A stretch of DNA of 64,000 nt from Hypericum androsaemum (GCA_963995505.1 OZ023192.1:17095001-17159000), one strand, 5' to 3'. Shown: positions 1-12,876, counted from the stretch's first letter. The notes: generated by a model not told the origin, from the sequence alone. Program-made: numbers and translations.

Positions 1-1602
1 AAAAGAATTTATGACAGTCAAATATTCTTGCTTCACCATGATCTCAACGAGACTCGTGACCTATTTTTGTTCGTACAATCTTTCTGTCATTATACACTAG
101 CGAGGGACGGGTTGAAAAGCGCAGTTCAATGAATTTTGTTTGAAGAGCGAATGAAAATTGCAATATTAGCACGTTAAAATTTTACTAATTGATTACTTAA
201 AATTATGTGTTAGATACGAAATTTTCTAGTGGAATAGAAATAGGATCGACCCTCTCTTAAAAGTTGGTTGTTCAAATGCTTCTGTTTCTACGCACTTGCT
301 AGACAAATTCTTATAAAAGAACGTCACAAGAAACATAATTAATTAAGAAAAAGTTACTTCTGTACCAATCTACTACTGCTCCTTTAATTCCTCTCATCGG
401 CCTCGCTCGCTTCGAATATTTTCGTATTAATTATAAATCAATTTTGAATTTGCCGGAGAATCAATACTGGCCATAACTTTGCAAGAAACGTGGTACGTGG
501 AAGATTGACGGTCGGGAGAGACTAGTGGGGGAATAGAGAAAAATATGTGACCAGTGTTAATATTTATTATAATAAAATATAAAAAATTAAATTACATAGA
601 ATCTATTATAAAATTGTTGCTTAAAATTTAAATTATTAAATGTATCAAATTATACTCTTATAAATGATAGTAATATTTTTTTCGTGAAGTACTTGGATAT
701 CATAAAGTTCGAAAGCCTAAACTTTCCTAAACAACCACTGGGACGTGCAGGGAGAGAAGGCCATTAATTTACATGCCACACCGACTATATTTTGCTTTGG
801 GCTACGTAGTCAACAATTCCATGCCACACCGACTATATTTTCCTTGATTTCTGCACAAGCTAATCTCACAAAAGAAAGAAGAATCCACTTAATAACAAAT
901 TACAGCAGTAACGCCAGCTAGCCTGTCATGTCGGAGATGGCGAGGAAAATAAATTGTTTTTTTATAGCAAAGGAAAATAAATTGTTCTCATTTCCACTGT
1001 TAAATACTTCAACGAAAAATTATTTTAATTTAATTTAAAAAATTAAAACCATATATTTAATCTCGATATATCGTCTCAAAAGAAATACGTTTCAACTTAC
1101 GACTAAAGTTTGTACGGTTTAATATACGATTTAGTATATGTGTCCGCTCGTTTGATTAGATTTATCAAACAAGACAGGCTGCACGCATGATGCATGTACA
1201 ATTTAGTGAACTTCCATGCATGATTTGTCCAGTTAAAGCAAGTAACGCATTCACCATTGAGATTCCAAATGCATGGAACAACAATAGACCCAAATGTTGC
1301 GAAACTAAGTACTACTTGTCACCCACCGGGCACAAGAGGCCACCGACCAAGGGCCATGCAAGAGCAGGAACCACTTCATTGATTCCCTGCTCCCCTAGTT
1401 GCTTTTAATGGTTTCAGAATTGTCCCTCAACTTGTTGTTCGACTGAGAAAGGTTTGTTGACGAGGTGCCACTCTGCCATTAATGCGTCACGGTCTTCTGA
1501 AATTTATCTGGTTTGGTTGATTGAAAAGTGGTACGAGTAGAGACGACGGATACTTCGAAGTCTTTTCTAATATCGTACAACTTAACAGAACCGTAATTTT
1601 TT
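1..1602. other. AT-rich intergenic DNA without a gene
   Basis: No reading frame here has a recognisable domain or plausible exon structure. The only structure seen is a perfect 22-bp direct repeat (starting CATGCCACACCGAC) at 772-793 and 820-841, and a short repeated AGGAAAATAAATTGTT segment near 940-985. The 73-codon frame at 1187-1408 has no family resemblance and is probably chance. Confidence 0.6.
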
Positions 1603-1945
1603 TTGGCAGTTTATCACATTGCTTAGTGTAATAGTGGTTGGCTAGTTTATAAGTATTGAAAATTCATCAATCTATTACCTAAAAATTTTGGGTTGGATAT
1701 GAAGATTCTAACATGCTATCAGAGCGTGTTAATCTCGTATCCATTGTTGTGCTCGCACAACTTCCATTTCTTGCACGTTGGCGTAGTCAAAGACTGTGCA
1801 ATTTTCAAGCTAATGGGTCTTGTTTGAGGGAAAGTGTTGAGAATACCACATTGTTTAGTGCAAGAGTGTTGGACTAGTTTATAAGTGTTGAAAATCTATC
1901 AACTCATTTCCTTAAAATTTTGGATTGGATATGAAAATTCTAAGA
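1603..1945 (+). mobile_element. TRIM (terminal-repeat retrotransposon in miniature)
   Basis: Two direct repeats of about 110 bp (about 1603-1713 and 1835-1945) share the order ACATTG-TTAGTG, CTAGTTTATAAGT, TTGGATATGA. The right copy starts TGTTGAGAATACC; the left ends TAACA. Directly after the left repeat lies TGCTATCAGAGC (1714-1725), one base from the usual initiator-tRNA-Met primer site TGGTATCAGAGC. A purine-rich tract (GAGGGAAAG, 1826-1834) precedes the right repeat. The interior is only about 120 bp with no coding capacity. This is the TRIM plan: a non-autonomous LTR element moved by proteins made elsewhere. The left boundary is eroded and I could not confirm a target duplication. Confidence 0.75.
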
Positions 1946-2701
1946 AATTATCTGCTTAAGTCTACCTCTATACAGAGATCGGTAGCTAATCATCCGACCA
2001 TCACATTCACCCTCGCCACTTTGCTTTCTACGAACTGATTTTTATTATCATTATTTGTTATCCTTGTCCTTTGTCTATGTACTTCATATTCATATATTGT
2101 AATCCTTCTATTTAATGTTAGGCTAAGCGTCACTCTTTAAAAAAACAGTACCATACAATTGTCATTTGATAAATAAGTATAATTTATTAAAAACATTGCT
2201 ACTTTGGCGCATTATGTCATCACTTAATCAAGAAACATAAGTTCGATACAAGTTAATAGCAAAAAGATACAATTTCAACCATTTTTAGAAATCTAAGACA
2301 ACTTTTCTCTGTTTCAGTAAATCTTTACGCAGACAAGACATTGAATTCCGAATTTCTGTAAACGTTAAATACGGGAAATCCGAGACAACTGCTACGAAAT
2401 TTCAGTAATTTTGATAATAAAAAAATGCAACATAAAATTTTGGACTTCTTAAAATCCCTTGTGAACATCCTTGTCTGTCACGTGCTAACGTTTAGCAAGT
2501 TGACTCCAAATTGCAACTTAAACGGCAATTAATACTTTAGGAAGGCATCCAAACAAAAAAAATGTTCTCAGCTACGTCGACTTCTTCTCACCTAATATTT
2601 TTTGAATAGTAAATATTTAAACCAAATTATACTTGATTGGGATCAAACTCTCAACCTCTATCAATCTATATATACTTTATGTCGTTAAATCAAAATTTTT
2701 G
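1946..2701. other. AT-rich spacer without a gene
   Basis: AT-rich sequence between the TRIM and the Mutator-like element. No coding signal or clear repeat seen. Confidence 0.5.
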
Positions 2702-4068
2702 GGCAAATTACTCTCAAGTCCCTGACCTTTGGTTACCCTCTCTCTAAGGTCCATAACTTTTGGAAAATGATTATCCCGTCCCTAAGTTTTGACGATAATA
2801 GACTCTCGGGTCACTGGAGCCGGAATATTCTTTTTTGTCCGGTGAACCCCACTTGAAATGACCAAAATACCCTCCCTTGTTAAATTTTACTCCACCCACA
2901 AAAAAGTTACAGCCTAACTTGTAACCTGTACTCCTTGTAGCCGCTAAAGGAGTCGCCGCTCCAGCCCTAGGTCTTATCCGCGGCCATGACGGAGAAAGAT
3001 ATCAAGTTGAAGATCATCTTGCTAACCCTAATCCCCGATCCTGCGACATGCACGAGCTCCTCCTGCTTTGACCTCCTCGAAATCGATGCCACGACCGTCG
3101 CCTCGGGCCGCTCTGGCCCCACCTTCACTGAGTAGGTCGACGACGTCCCCTCCGGACCATCGCCATAACCGGGGTGGGAGGTGTCGCGGCTTTTGTCGGC
3201 AAGAAGGGCCAGAGCGGGGATAGCGCTGGCGAGTAGGAAATCGGGGGCGGAGGCGGCGGCTTAAAGCCGGGAGAGCCCTCTCCGGGAGAGGGGAGTTGAT
3301 GGGGGGAGGAGTAGGGTGGGGTGTCGGGCGGGTCGCCCTGGTCGGAGCGGAGCGGCGAGTGAGGCAATTCCTCGTAGGACTACGAAGACGACGAGGACCG
3401 CTTCATTAGGAAGAGTCAATTCCTCGTACAGGTTACAGGTTGTGCGAGAAGTTTTCCTCCAGCGTAGATCTCATCATTTTGGGTTCATATGCATCGGAAT
3501 TAGCGGACATAGCCTAGGTTTTGGAATATGGCTGAATTTGTATTTGTCTTTTCAACGTCTGGAGTCAATTTGTGAATTTTTAATTTGGGAGGTTTAACAA
3601 TAATCTGCCAAGAACAATAATTTTGGAGGTTTAATTTGGGACCTAGATTTGTGAATCGATTTGTCTTTTTGGAATATGGCTGATTAGGGCTTCGATTAAA
3701 GAATTATTGGATTCCTAAAGAACCTAATAATCTGCCAGGGAAGAAGATGAAGTTAGAACTAAAATATTTAAGTTTAAGTTTTGATTCTGTTCAAAATTAA
3801 GTTTTGGTTTTGATTGAAGGTGGGGAAGAAGATGAAGTTGGAGGAAGAAGGAGGTGAAGGTAAAAGGAGAGTATTTTTTTATTTTTTAAGTGGGAGGGAC
3901 ATTTTAGTCATTTCAAGTGGGGGTTCGCCGGAGAAAAAAGAATATTCCGGCTCTAAGGACTCCAAAGTCTATTATCATCAAAACTTAAGAACAGGACAAT
4001 CATTTTCCAAAAGCCAGGGACCCTAGAAGGAGGGTGACCAAAGGTCAGGAACTTGAGAGTAATTTGCC
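2702..4068. mobile_element. Mutator-like TIR element (non-autonomous, GC-rich core)
   Basis: Terminal inverted repeats of roughly 200 bp (2702-2900 and 3870-4068) start GGCAAATTACTCTCAAGT and share CCTGACCTTTGG, TTTTGGAAAATGATT and GCCGGAATATTCTTTTTT in mirrored order. No transposase is present. The core (about 2930-3400) is much richer in GC than the arms and looks like captured host gene DNA: a short frame from the ATG at 2985 is broken by a stop near 3132. The flanking 9-mers agree only partly, so the duplication is degraded. Assignment to Mutator-like elements rests on arm length and arm sequence style. Confidence 0.75.
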
Positions 4069-4139
4069 TAATATTTTTTTTACTCTTCTCGCCTAATACT
4101 TTCTCATTAGTTCTTTTATTGTTAATGATCCTCTCGTAC

Positions 4140-4260
4140 GAATAAACTGACATAATTATTTAACTTAATTAAGAAATTTTGAGTTCGAATTTTTAAAAAT
4201 ACATCAATATTAAATACTTATTGAGAGAATTTATCACCTTACCATGTGATATAAACGAAA
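4140..4260 (+). repeat. Possible SINE-like repeat with B-box motif
   Basis: Contains GAGTTCGAAT, close to the RNA polymerase III B box, followed by TACATCAATATTAAATACTT and a GAGAATTTATCAC motif. Similar degraded strings recur at 5190-5300, 15340-15510, 30655-30730, 37225-37265 and 54380-54440. Dispersed copies with a B-box-like core suggest a tRNA-derived SINE family, but no A box or clean tail could be fixed. Confidence 0.3.
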
Positions 4261-4429
4261 ATACAAATCTCTCGTATTTACGATCATACTTTTAAGAAAT
4301 GACTAATTTTATAGTCAAATTGTAAAGAGCATTTGATCTGATGATATAAAATGTAGAGAGGAATTGACAGAGGCCGAGTCTTCAATTTGTGAGAAGTATA
4401 AGTTGGTATAAAAATTTACTTATCTTAGA

Positions 4430-4795
4430 ATGATAGAATCTCCACATCCAACCCAAAGTCTAAAGACAATGAGTAGGTGGATCTTTCACACTTACAAATC
4501 AGCCCAACACATCTGCGACTTGTGATATGAGATTCTCTCCAGCATACCCCCTCAAACGAAGCTCGTTGGGTTGAAATTTGCAAGATCTTGATATTGTCTC
4601 TCGTGCTTTCAGGAGGAGGGTCGTGCGAGTACAACAAACCATATATCTCGTTAGAACAATCGGCTTTGAGATCATATTAGAATCTCTTTATCCAACTCAT
4701 TATCTTAAGATAGTGAATAAGTAGATATTCTACACTTAAATCAACTCAATACATTTGCAATTTCTGATGTAAAATTTTATCTAACAAATTATAAA
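4430..4795 (-). mobile_element. Degraded TRIM, minus strand
   Basis: Two diverged direct repeats (about 4430-4545 and 4677-4795) begin GAATCTC-(C/T)-(A/T)-CATCCAAC-like and share GTAGGTGGAT / AAGTAGATAT and CAACACAT / CAATACAT blocks. Between them GCTTTGAGATCA (about 4664-4675) is a mutated complement of the tRNA-Met primer site. The arrangement is that of a TRIM read on the minus strand. It is older than the copy at 1603-1945. Confidence 0.6.
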
Positions 4796-7199
4796 AAATT
4801 ACAGTTGAATATTTTCGGATCAAATAGAAGGGACAACTGTCCTTTCTGTGTTATTTTCGTCCACCAAGTTTCAACTAAAGATTATATTCAAATTTCGTTT
4901 GTATCCAATTTTTAAGTACATACATTTGTACCCAAAAAAAGTGACAACACACATATTTTCATCGGGTATTATTTTTGTACACATGCATATAATTGCAGCG
5001 TGTGAAGTGAACGTGAAGTCCACGTGACAACAAAACCAAAACTCCAAAAGAACCAGCCAATCTCCTTCAAGAAAGAGATTCGGATTTAGGTTAAAGAACA
5101 AAACAGATACGTTAAGAGTTCGAGTCCCTATATAAGAACCAGATATTTTTTTTGAGGGAAAGTAAGAACCAGATATTGGTTGTTAAAAACAAATATAATA
5201 ACTCACTTATGGAATTGGTGAATTTGTTATTCTATTTTAACTAATAAATTTTTAATTCAAAATTTGAAAATATACTAGTGTTAAATACTCGTTAGAATAG
5301 TTTTTTTAAAGTAAAGTTTATTATTAATAAAAGTATTTACAACCTACTTAATTTTATGTTATTCGAATCTGAACTAGTCGGTACAGTAATAACAAGAAAA
5401 GTAGAGAGCATAATAATAATTTGGTCGTCTCTGAGACAGACAACGGCGGTCATTGGCTGGCAGGTGTCGAGTTCCTGACGAAATTAAAGGCGGAAAATTT
5501 AGAGTCTTTCTCTATCATTCCTTATTTTCTTCGTGACACGATAAACTTTATATTATACGGATCATGATCCCAAAAAACTTTATATTATATGCATAGGTGG
5601 GTAGTAGATACGGAAGTGCACACGTCAGGGATTCCCGTGTCAGGAAATTTTCCTCGAGTGGCGCTTACACGCTTTATTGCTTTCAAATTCCATAAGAAAT
5701 TGGTTTGACATTCAGTTTATAATTAGAAAAATTATTTCATAAATAAGATCCGGTGTTGTGAATAGAGAGATTTTACCAAAAACTCCATAGGGACGTGGGG
5801 ACGAGGAAGAGATTGCTTCCCATTATTTTTTATTCTCGGCCAAATTATCAAATATATGAATTATATTATATTAATTAATTTGAATCCCTTAGGCATAATT
5901 AAAAAAATTAATTCTCGAATTTTAAGATAGATGCGTTTGGAAAATTAATTTCCTGGAATTTTAAAAGAATTTCTGACCAATAGATCGTTGCTGATGCCAA
6001 CCCAACATATCCTATGTCACGTCCCACATATAAGCTAGTAAACGCTAGCCGTCGCAGAATTGTAATTATCATCACTAATGCCATTTACGAGTAATAATCA
6101 CTAGAGATCGTGTGTGCTCAACTCACAACAAAAAGTCTTCCTACCAAGAAAAAAAATATATACTTTTAAGTCATATGGTTATATATGGCTCTCTACCGTC
6201 ATGTATCTATCTTAATTAATAATATATTTTGAGTTCAAACTTTAGTTTTTTTATACTACCATTTGGATACTCACTAGACACACTTATTCATGTTCGAGTG
6301 ACGTACTATTTTGAAAGGTGGAAAAATTATACCAATAACTGTTAAACACGAATGTATTCTCAATGACATGAAATCAAGACTCTTTGATTATTCTAAAATA
6401 TTTCTCTTATTAATTGATCTAAATACTTGTTGGTTGTGTTCGAACTTTGATAATACAATGATCCTAAAACTAGGTAGGTCAAACAATTAACAATGGATGG
6501 TAATTAAAATTATATTATCTTAGAGAACTATTTCTTTTTTCCTTTCTTGGGTCTACTAAAGGATGAAGATAGCTACTAAAGGTGACGAGCCGAAAAAGAG
6601 TGGCCACTCACATTTCTTCCACTTGTATTGGAGATTAAGTTAATTCCATGGAGTTCTAAGAAAAAGTAACACAAAAGGTTCAACCTTAGGACCGCGTATA
6701 TGCTCTAATTTTTCTGATAAGTAAATTTTATTAATATTATATTGATAGTACATAATTTTTTTTCCGAAATTATGATCGTAAATCTTGTTAAAACCTCATA
6801 GTGATAAATTGCAGTAGGGATTTATGCTCTATTAATGGGCACTGACGATACATACCAAAGCTACTAAAATAACAAAAGAATTCTCCAAGCTTATTATGGT
6901 CGGTCAAATATTAGTATATTTTTGGTATGCCGCCATCCGGACAACACGTATGTGTCAAAGAGACAATACTAAAATATTGGCGATTTCTCTTGAAACAACC
7001 ATTGTGGATGAGCCTCACTAGCCGTAGTGGAGGGTTCTTAATAGTTAATATTTAATTAATGTTCAAGGAAAATTGGACATAATTTTTCATCCGAGGACAA
7101 TGCATCATTTAATTTTTTATATTTATAAACAAACTCAAATAAATTCTATCGAAATAAAGTTTATACAAATTTTTACTTTACCAACATATTATGAGACAA
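4796..7199. other. AT-rich intergenic DNA without a gene
   Basis: Long AT-rich stretch with many homopolymer runs. Small B-box-like repeats occur at about 5105-5125 and 5190-5300. No gene or intact mobile element recognised. Confidence 0.5.
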
Positions 7200-7467
7200 A
7201 CGTCGATATTTTTCTCCATTTCGAAAAATATCTCGGTGTTCCTCTTCGCTCCCAAGAGAAGAGGTGACGGCTTAGGAGATTTTTTCCCTTAAAAAAATAG
7301 AAAAACCCAAAAATCTCTCCCTTCAAGGTGGAGCCTTCTTTTATTACCTTTCTCCTTCTCTTGAAGGTGGAACCTTCTCTACCCCATCCTCTTCCTTGAT
7401 ACATCCGAGCTTTTTCCTCCTTTTATGTTGTTGGTCCAGATCTCAGAGCCTTTGATGAGGCGTTACT
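7200..7467 (+). other. Left remainder of the sequence into which copia element 1 inserted
   Basis: Pyrimidine-rich sequence directly left of the copia LTR. Its last five bases, TTACT (7463-7467), are repeated at 13849-13853, so this stretch was originally continuous with 13854 onwards. It may be part of the same non-LTR remnant. Confidence 0.45.
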
Positions 7468-8405
7468 TGTTGGATTTGTGAATAAGCCCAAAGTGGAAAG
7501 ACCCAAAGTGAAAGCCCAAAAGGAAAATGGAAAGTGCAATCCCACATTAGAAAGTGGCACCAACATTTCCTACTTTATAAGGAGAAACTCCTTGTTGACT
7601 AGGAAATAAGTTGACCACCTGGAAGGAAAGCCAACTCGGACCGCGACGAGGATGGTGCATAGCACCATCCGAGCACGAGCACGAGCACGAGCATGTGCAT
7701 GTGCGCATTGGACGCAGGTCGCAATGGGCGCTTTGTGGCGCACTTGGCACTTGGCACGTGCGCATCGTCTAGAGGAGCCTTAAGTATTTTGCCCGAGTCC
7801 GGAGAGAGCTGCGTAGCTATCGAAGTGACGAGGGGCTGTGAGCGCCTTCCAGGATGGCCACCGAAGAGGCACGAAGGGCTGGAACATCCCAGAAATTTTA
7901 GACATGCGAAGGGGTGCGACGAGACTGGATAAGGCTGACTTCCGAAGGGACACGAAGGGCCCTACAGACAGGCAGCAAGAATTATCCAAAAAGGCCTCCG
8001 AAGAGACACGACCGTTTAGACAGCCAACGCCAACGGACGCATCCCTTCGGGGTGGCTGCTTCCCTGCCTCCTCCAGCATATAAATAGGTCTGCCCCCTTG
8101 CCATTTAATCCATCCTAGCAACAAGTGCATTCCATAAGCATTGTTGTCTTCTCCTCTCCCCCGTTCTTCACTTACAAAAGTCCGTCCGAAAGTTCTGGGT
8201 ATATAAGGGTTCGCCCAAAAGTTTCGAGATACGTGTGCAACGTTCTTGAAAACGCCCGAACAGTCATTGTATCTTGGGGATGATTGCCGTAGCTCGTACT
8301 GCACTGAAATATACGGGGCAATCTCGTCTTACGGAGAAAGTGTCCAACACTTGCCTCGACTGCCGTAGATCCTAATCAAGTACAGCGAACCCTCCGACCA
8401 CAACA
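7468..8405 (+). repeat. 5' LTR of copia element 1
   Basis: 938 bp, starts TGTTGGATTTGTGAAT and ends CCACAACA, matching the 3' LTR end to end. It contains an imperfect (CGAGCA)n tract near 7670-7700, shorter than in the 3' copy, and a TATA box at 8079-8086. Open frames inside the LTR come from this tract and are not genes. Confidence 0.93.
8079..8086 (+). promoter_or_regulatory. TATA box of copia 5' LTR
   Basis: TATAAATA in a GC-richer context; the same motif is kept in the 3' LTR at 13523-13530. It would place the transcript start near 8110. A second candidate, TATATAA, lies near 8201. Confidence 0.6.
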
Positions 8406-8421
8406 ATCGTAAGACGAGATT
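8320..8421 (+). other. LTR/leader self-complementary arms at the primer-site position
   Basis: AATCTCGTCTTACG at 8320-8333 inside the LTR is the exact reverse complement of CGTAAGACGAGATT at 8408-8421, three bases after the LTR ends. This occupies the place of the tRNA primer site. The RNA could fold into a 14-bp stem with a loop of about 74 nt spanning the LTR/leader junction, or the LTR-derived strand could pair with the leader. Confidence 0.6.
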
Positions 8422-8435
8422 TTGTGTACTTGAAG

Positions 8436-11400
8436 ATGGCATCAACAAGCTCAGCACCAGTGCCAGCGGTCCCGGGAACTGTCTATGCCGAAAGGCCGGC
8501 CAAATTCAACGGTTCCGAGTTCAAGAGGTGGCAACAGAAGATGACGTTCTATCTGACCACTCTCAACCTAATTCGGTTCCTGAAAGAGGAAGCACCGAAG
8601 ATAGCAAAAAATGAGGTGGATCAACAGAAGATCAAAGCTCTCGACGCGTGGAATCACAGCGACTTCCTGTGCCGGAACTACATCCTGAATGGACTAGACG
8701 ACACGCTCTACAATGTCTACGCGGTAACCAAGACCGCTAAGGAGCTGTGGAGTTCACTCGAGAAGAAGTACAAAATGGAGGATGCCGGGACGAAGAAATT
8801 TATCGTCGGACGATTTCTCGACTTCAAGATAGTGGACTCCAAGAAGGTCATCAACCAAGTGCAGGAATTGTAGCTGATCCTTCACGAGATCCAAGCCGAA
8901 GGGATGCAACTCAGCGAGTTCTTCCAAGTAGCTGTGATGATCGAGAAGCTCCCCTCGCTCTGGAAGGACTTCAAGAGCTACCTCAAGCACAAGAGGAAGG
9001 ACATGGGCCTAGAAGACCTGATAGTGAGACTTAGGATCGAGGAAGACAACCGAAAGTCCGAAGTCAAGCAAGGCAAGGCCAACTCTGAGACCATCGTGCA
9101 CCTCGCCGAGGGAAAAGGTGGCAAGAAGAGGAAGAAGTCTGGGGATAAGTAGGAGGAGCAAGAGCTCAACAAGAAAAAGAACAAGAAGATCAAGGGCGAC
9201 TGCTACAACTGCGGCAAACCCGGCCACATGGCTAAGGACTGTCGCCAGCCAAAGAAGGACGACCAAGGAAAGGCTAACCTGGCTGAAGACTTGTCCGAAC
9301 TGGATCTGTCAGCCGTAGTGTTTGAAGCCAACCTGGTGGACAATCCGAGAGAGTGGTTCGTGGACACAGGAGCTACCCGCCACGTCTACTCAGACAAGGA
9401 GATGTTCTCGAACTATATCCCGATCACCGGTCGAAAGCTGTTCATGGGAAACTCCGCAACATCCAAGATTGTTGATTTGGGTAAGGTGGTCCTGAAGCTG
9501 ACCTCAGGAAAGGAGCTAACCCTCAAGGATGTGCTGCATGTCCCGGACATCCGCAAGAACTTAGTTTCTGGCTCACTGTTAAGCAAAGCCGGTCTTAAGC
9601 TTGTATTTGAGGCTGATAAGTTTGTAGTGACCAAAGCGTGTCAATTCATAGGAAAGGGTTATCTAGAAAAGGGGCTATTTAAGATGAATGTAATAACTGT
9701 ACATCGCACCTTTAACGGTGAAAATAAAGTTAACGCTTCTTCTTACTTGGCCGAGTGTTCTAATTTATGGCATGGTAGATTAGGACACGTAAATTTAAAC
9801 TCGCTAAGAAAGTTAGTAAGTTTAAATTTATTACCGAATCTAGAGTTCAACCCATCTGATAAATGTGAAGTATGTGTGGAGGCTAAAATGACCAAAGCAC
9901 ATTTTCATTCGGTGGAAAGAAGTACTACACCTTTAGAGTTAATTCATACGAATACTTGCGATATGAAACACGTGCAAACTAAAGGCGGAAAGAAATACTT
10001 CATCACGTTTATCGATGACTGTACGAGATATTGTTACGTATATCTTCTAAAGGGCAAAGACGAAGCTCTTGATGCCTTTAAGAGATATAAGAATGAAGTT
10101 GAAAATCAACTCAGCATGAAAATCAAAATGATCCGAAGTGATCGAGGGGAAGAATATGTAGCTCCGTTTGATGAACTCTGTCAAGAACATGTCATTATTC
10201 ATCAGACGACTGCTCCATAGTCACCTCAATTGAATGGCGTAGCTGAACGCAAAAATCAAACTCTTAAGGAGATGATGAACGCTATGTTGATTAGCTCGGG
10301 CTTACCCCAGAATATGTGGGGGGGGGGAAGCTGTGCTCTCAGCTAACCATATTCTAAACAAGTTGCCACACAAAAAAAGGGATAAAACCCCATATGAACT
10401 ATGGAAAGGAAGGAAGCCTTCCTACGGTTACCTTAAAGTGTGGGGGTGCCTAGCAAAGGTCGAAGTACCTAAGCCTAAGCAGGTGAGAATAGGACCCAAG
10501 ACCATTGATTGCATCTTTATCGGATATGCGCAAAATAGTAGTGCTTATCGATTTTTGGTACATAAATCTGAAAACCCTGAGATAAATACGGGAATGGTCA
10601 TAGAATCAAGGAACGCGACTTTCTTTGAGAATAGCTTTCCTAATAAGGAAAGAAAGGAAGGAAGTCCAAAGAAAAGGGCTCATGAGACTACGCAAGGGTC
10701 AAATCAGGAAGATGATGAACCTAGACGTAGTAAACGGACGAAGGTAACCAAATCCTTTGGTCGGGATTATCTAACCTATGCGTTAGAAGATGAACCCAGG
10801 ATAATCCAAGAGGTATTGTCCAGTCCAGATGCTCCTCTCTGGAAGGAAGCTATCAATAGTGAGATAGAATATATTATGCAAAACCACACGTGGGAAATCG
10901 TGGATCTCCCACCGGTCTGCAAACCTTTAGGATGCATGTGGATCCTAAAAAGGAAATACAAAGCTGATGGATCAATCGACAAGTACAAAGCTCGATTGGT
11001 AGCTAAGGGGTTCAAACAGAAGGAGGGATATAATTTCTTTGACACGTATTCACCAGTCACAAGAATCACATCAATTAGAGTACTCATAGTTGTTGCGGCA
11101 CTCTATAACCTCGAGATCCACCAAATGAACGTAAAAATAGCTTTCCTAAATAGAGAACTGGAAGAGGAGATATACATGGAGCAACCTGAAGGGTTTGTGG
11201 CTCCCGGTCAAGAGCATAAAGTGTGTCGGCTAGTGAAGTCACTATACAGGCTAAAGCAAGCGCCGAAACAGTGGCACAAGAAATTTGACAGGACAATGCT
11301 GTCGAATGGATTTAAGATCAATGAGTGCGATAAATGTGTTTACATTAAGGACACACCTGAAGCTTACGTAATTGTATGTCTCTACGTAGATGACTTACTA

Positions 11401-12333
11401 ATTATGGGAAGCAATAAAGAGGTTATTGTGAAAACTAAGAACATGTTAAATGACCACTTTGACATGAAAGATATGGCTCTGGCAGACGTCATACTAGGAA
11501 CAAAAATCTCTAGGAAAGCTGGCGAAATTATCTTGACGCAATCCCACTACGAGGAAAGCGCGCTCAAGAAATTTAAAGCTTTTGACAAACCTCCGGTTAA
11601 GACTCTAGTAGATTTGAATCTACACTTAGCCAAGAATCGAGGGGACCCAGTATCTCAACTGAGGTATGCGCAAATTATCGAGAGTTTGATGTATTTAACA
11701 AACTGCACACGTTCCGATATTGCGTACTCAGTTATTAAGCTTAGTAGATTCACAAATAATCCAGGGAAGGATCACTGGCTAGCTCTGGAAAGGGTTTTAC
11801 GGTATTTAAAATATACCATAAACTATGTCATACATTATGCTAAATATCCAGCTGTATTAGAAGGATACAGTGACGCAAACTGGATATCAGACACTAAGGA
11901 CTCCAAATATATGAGTGGATATGTATTCACCATAGGAGGAGGAGCTGTGTCTTAGAAGTCCTCTAAACAAGCATGCAAAGCTCGATCCACCATGGAGTCA
12001 GAGTTTATAGCACTAGACAAAGCTGGGAAAGAAGCTGAATGGCTCAGAAACTTCCTAGAGGATATTCCGTGCTGGAGCAAACCGGTGCCTCCCGTATTGA
12101 TACATTGTGATAGCATGTCTGCAATCGGGAGAGCACAAAGTACAATGTACAACGGAAAGTCTCGACATATCCATCGAAGATACAATACCGTTAGACAGTT
12201 GATCTCTAGTGGGGTGATCACCATTAATTACGTAAAGTCCAATGACAACTTAGCTGATCCTTTTACGAAAGAAATCAATAGAGATCAAATGTACAACGCA
12301 ATAAGGGGAATGGGATTAAAATCCACACACTAA
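8436..12333 (+). pseudogene. Decayed copia gag-pol polyprotein
   Basis: The gag domain starts at the ATG at 8436. A CCHC zinc knuckle (CX2CX4HX4C) lies at 9201-9242, the protease motif VDTGA around 9359-9373, the integrase HHCC region around 9769-9890 ([12 protein letters not shown]), the integrase core around 9985-10220, the reverse transcriptase from about 10850 to 11560 with YVDD at 11383-11394, and RNase H from about 11850 to 12333. The frame is broken by TAG stops at 8871, 9150, 10218 and 11953 and by a frameshift at a run of ten G (10318-10327). The catalytic Asp of reverse transcriptase motif A (normally MDVKTAF) reads Asn (MNVKIAF, about 11127). Upstream pieces still align with plant copia proteins, but this copy cannot encode an active polyprotein. 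Confidence 0.95.
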
Positions 12334-12876
12334 AGAATGTCCATAGCGGTAACTCAACCATGATGAGTGGAGATCCCACAAACTTGGTTCAATGAGACAA
12401 CTAAGTTATGGAGGGTTCAGTTAATCACCTGGAACCTATCTCATTCTCAGAAGCTGCCCAGGTGTTAACCCGCAGAGGTGTGGTAAGGTTAAGCATTACG
12501 CTTCTAATGATTCCTATACCTTGATAAAGGTAGAGTATGGCAGGATACTCTTGATAGGAGATCACCTATGTAAGTGTGAAGTGAGGCCACTTCAAATGGG
12601 AAAAATACTTATGAATCCAAGATACGGTCCATGGCCGAAACGAACACAACGTGAGAACCCAAATATACTAGAGTTATTATTGTGTAAAAGTTATTGTCTT
12701 GGTTTACGTCAAAAGCTGATGGTTCAAGACATCACGTTCACCGAGCAGCGAGTAAATTCGATAACATATTACTAGAGAAGGTTCAAAGCCACAAGCTACC
12801 TGTCTCGATGCAATAATAATACGTCAGAACTTTTGATTAGAGTCTGCATGCAATGGTCATCATTCATGTGGGGGAT

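Noticed and set aside
7547..8304. Open frames inside the copia LTRs (also 12879-13568)
   Set aside because: They lie in both LTR copies on opposite strands and depend on the CGAGCA repeat; LTRs of copia elements are not coding.
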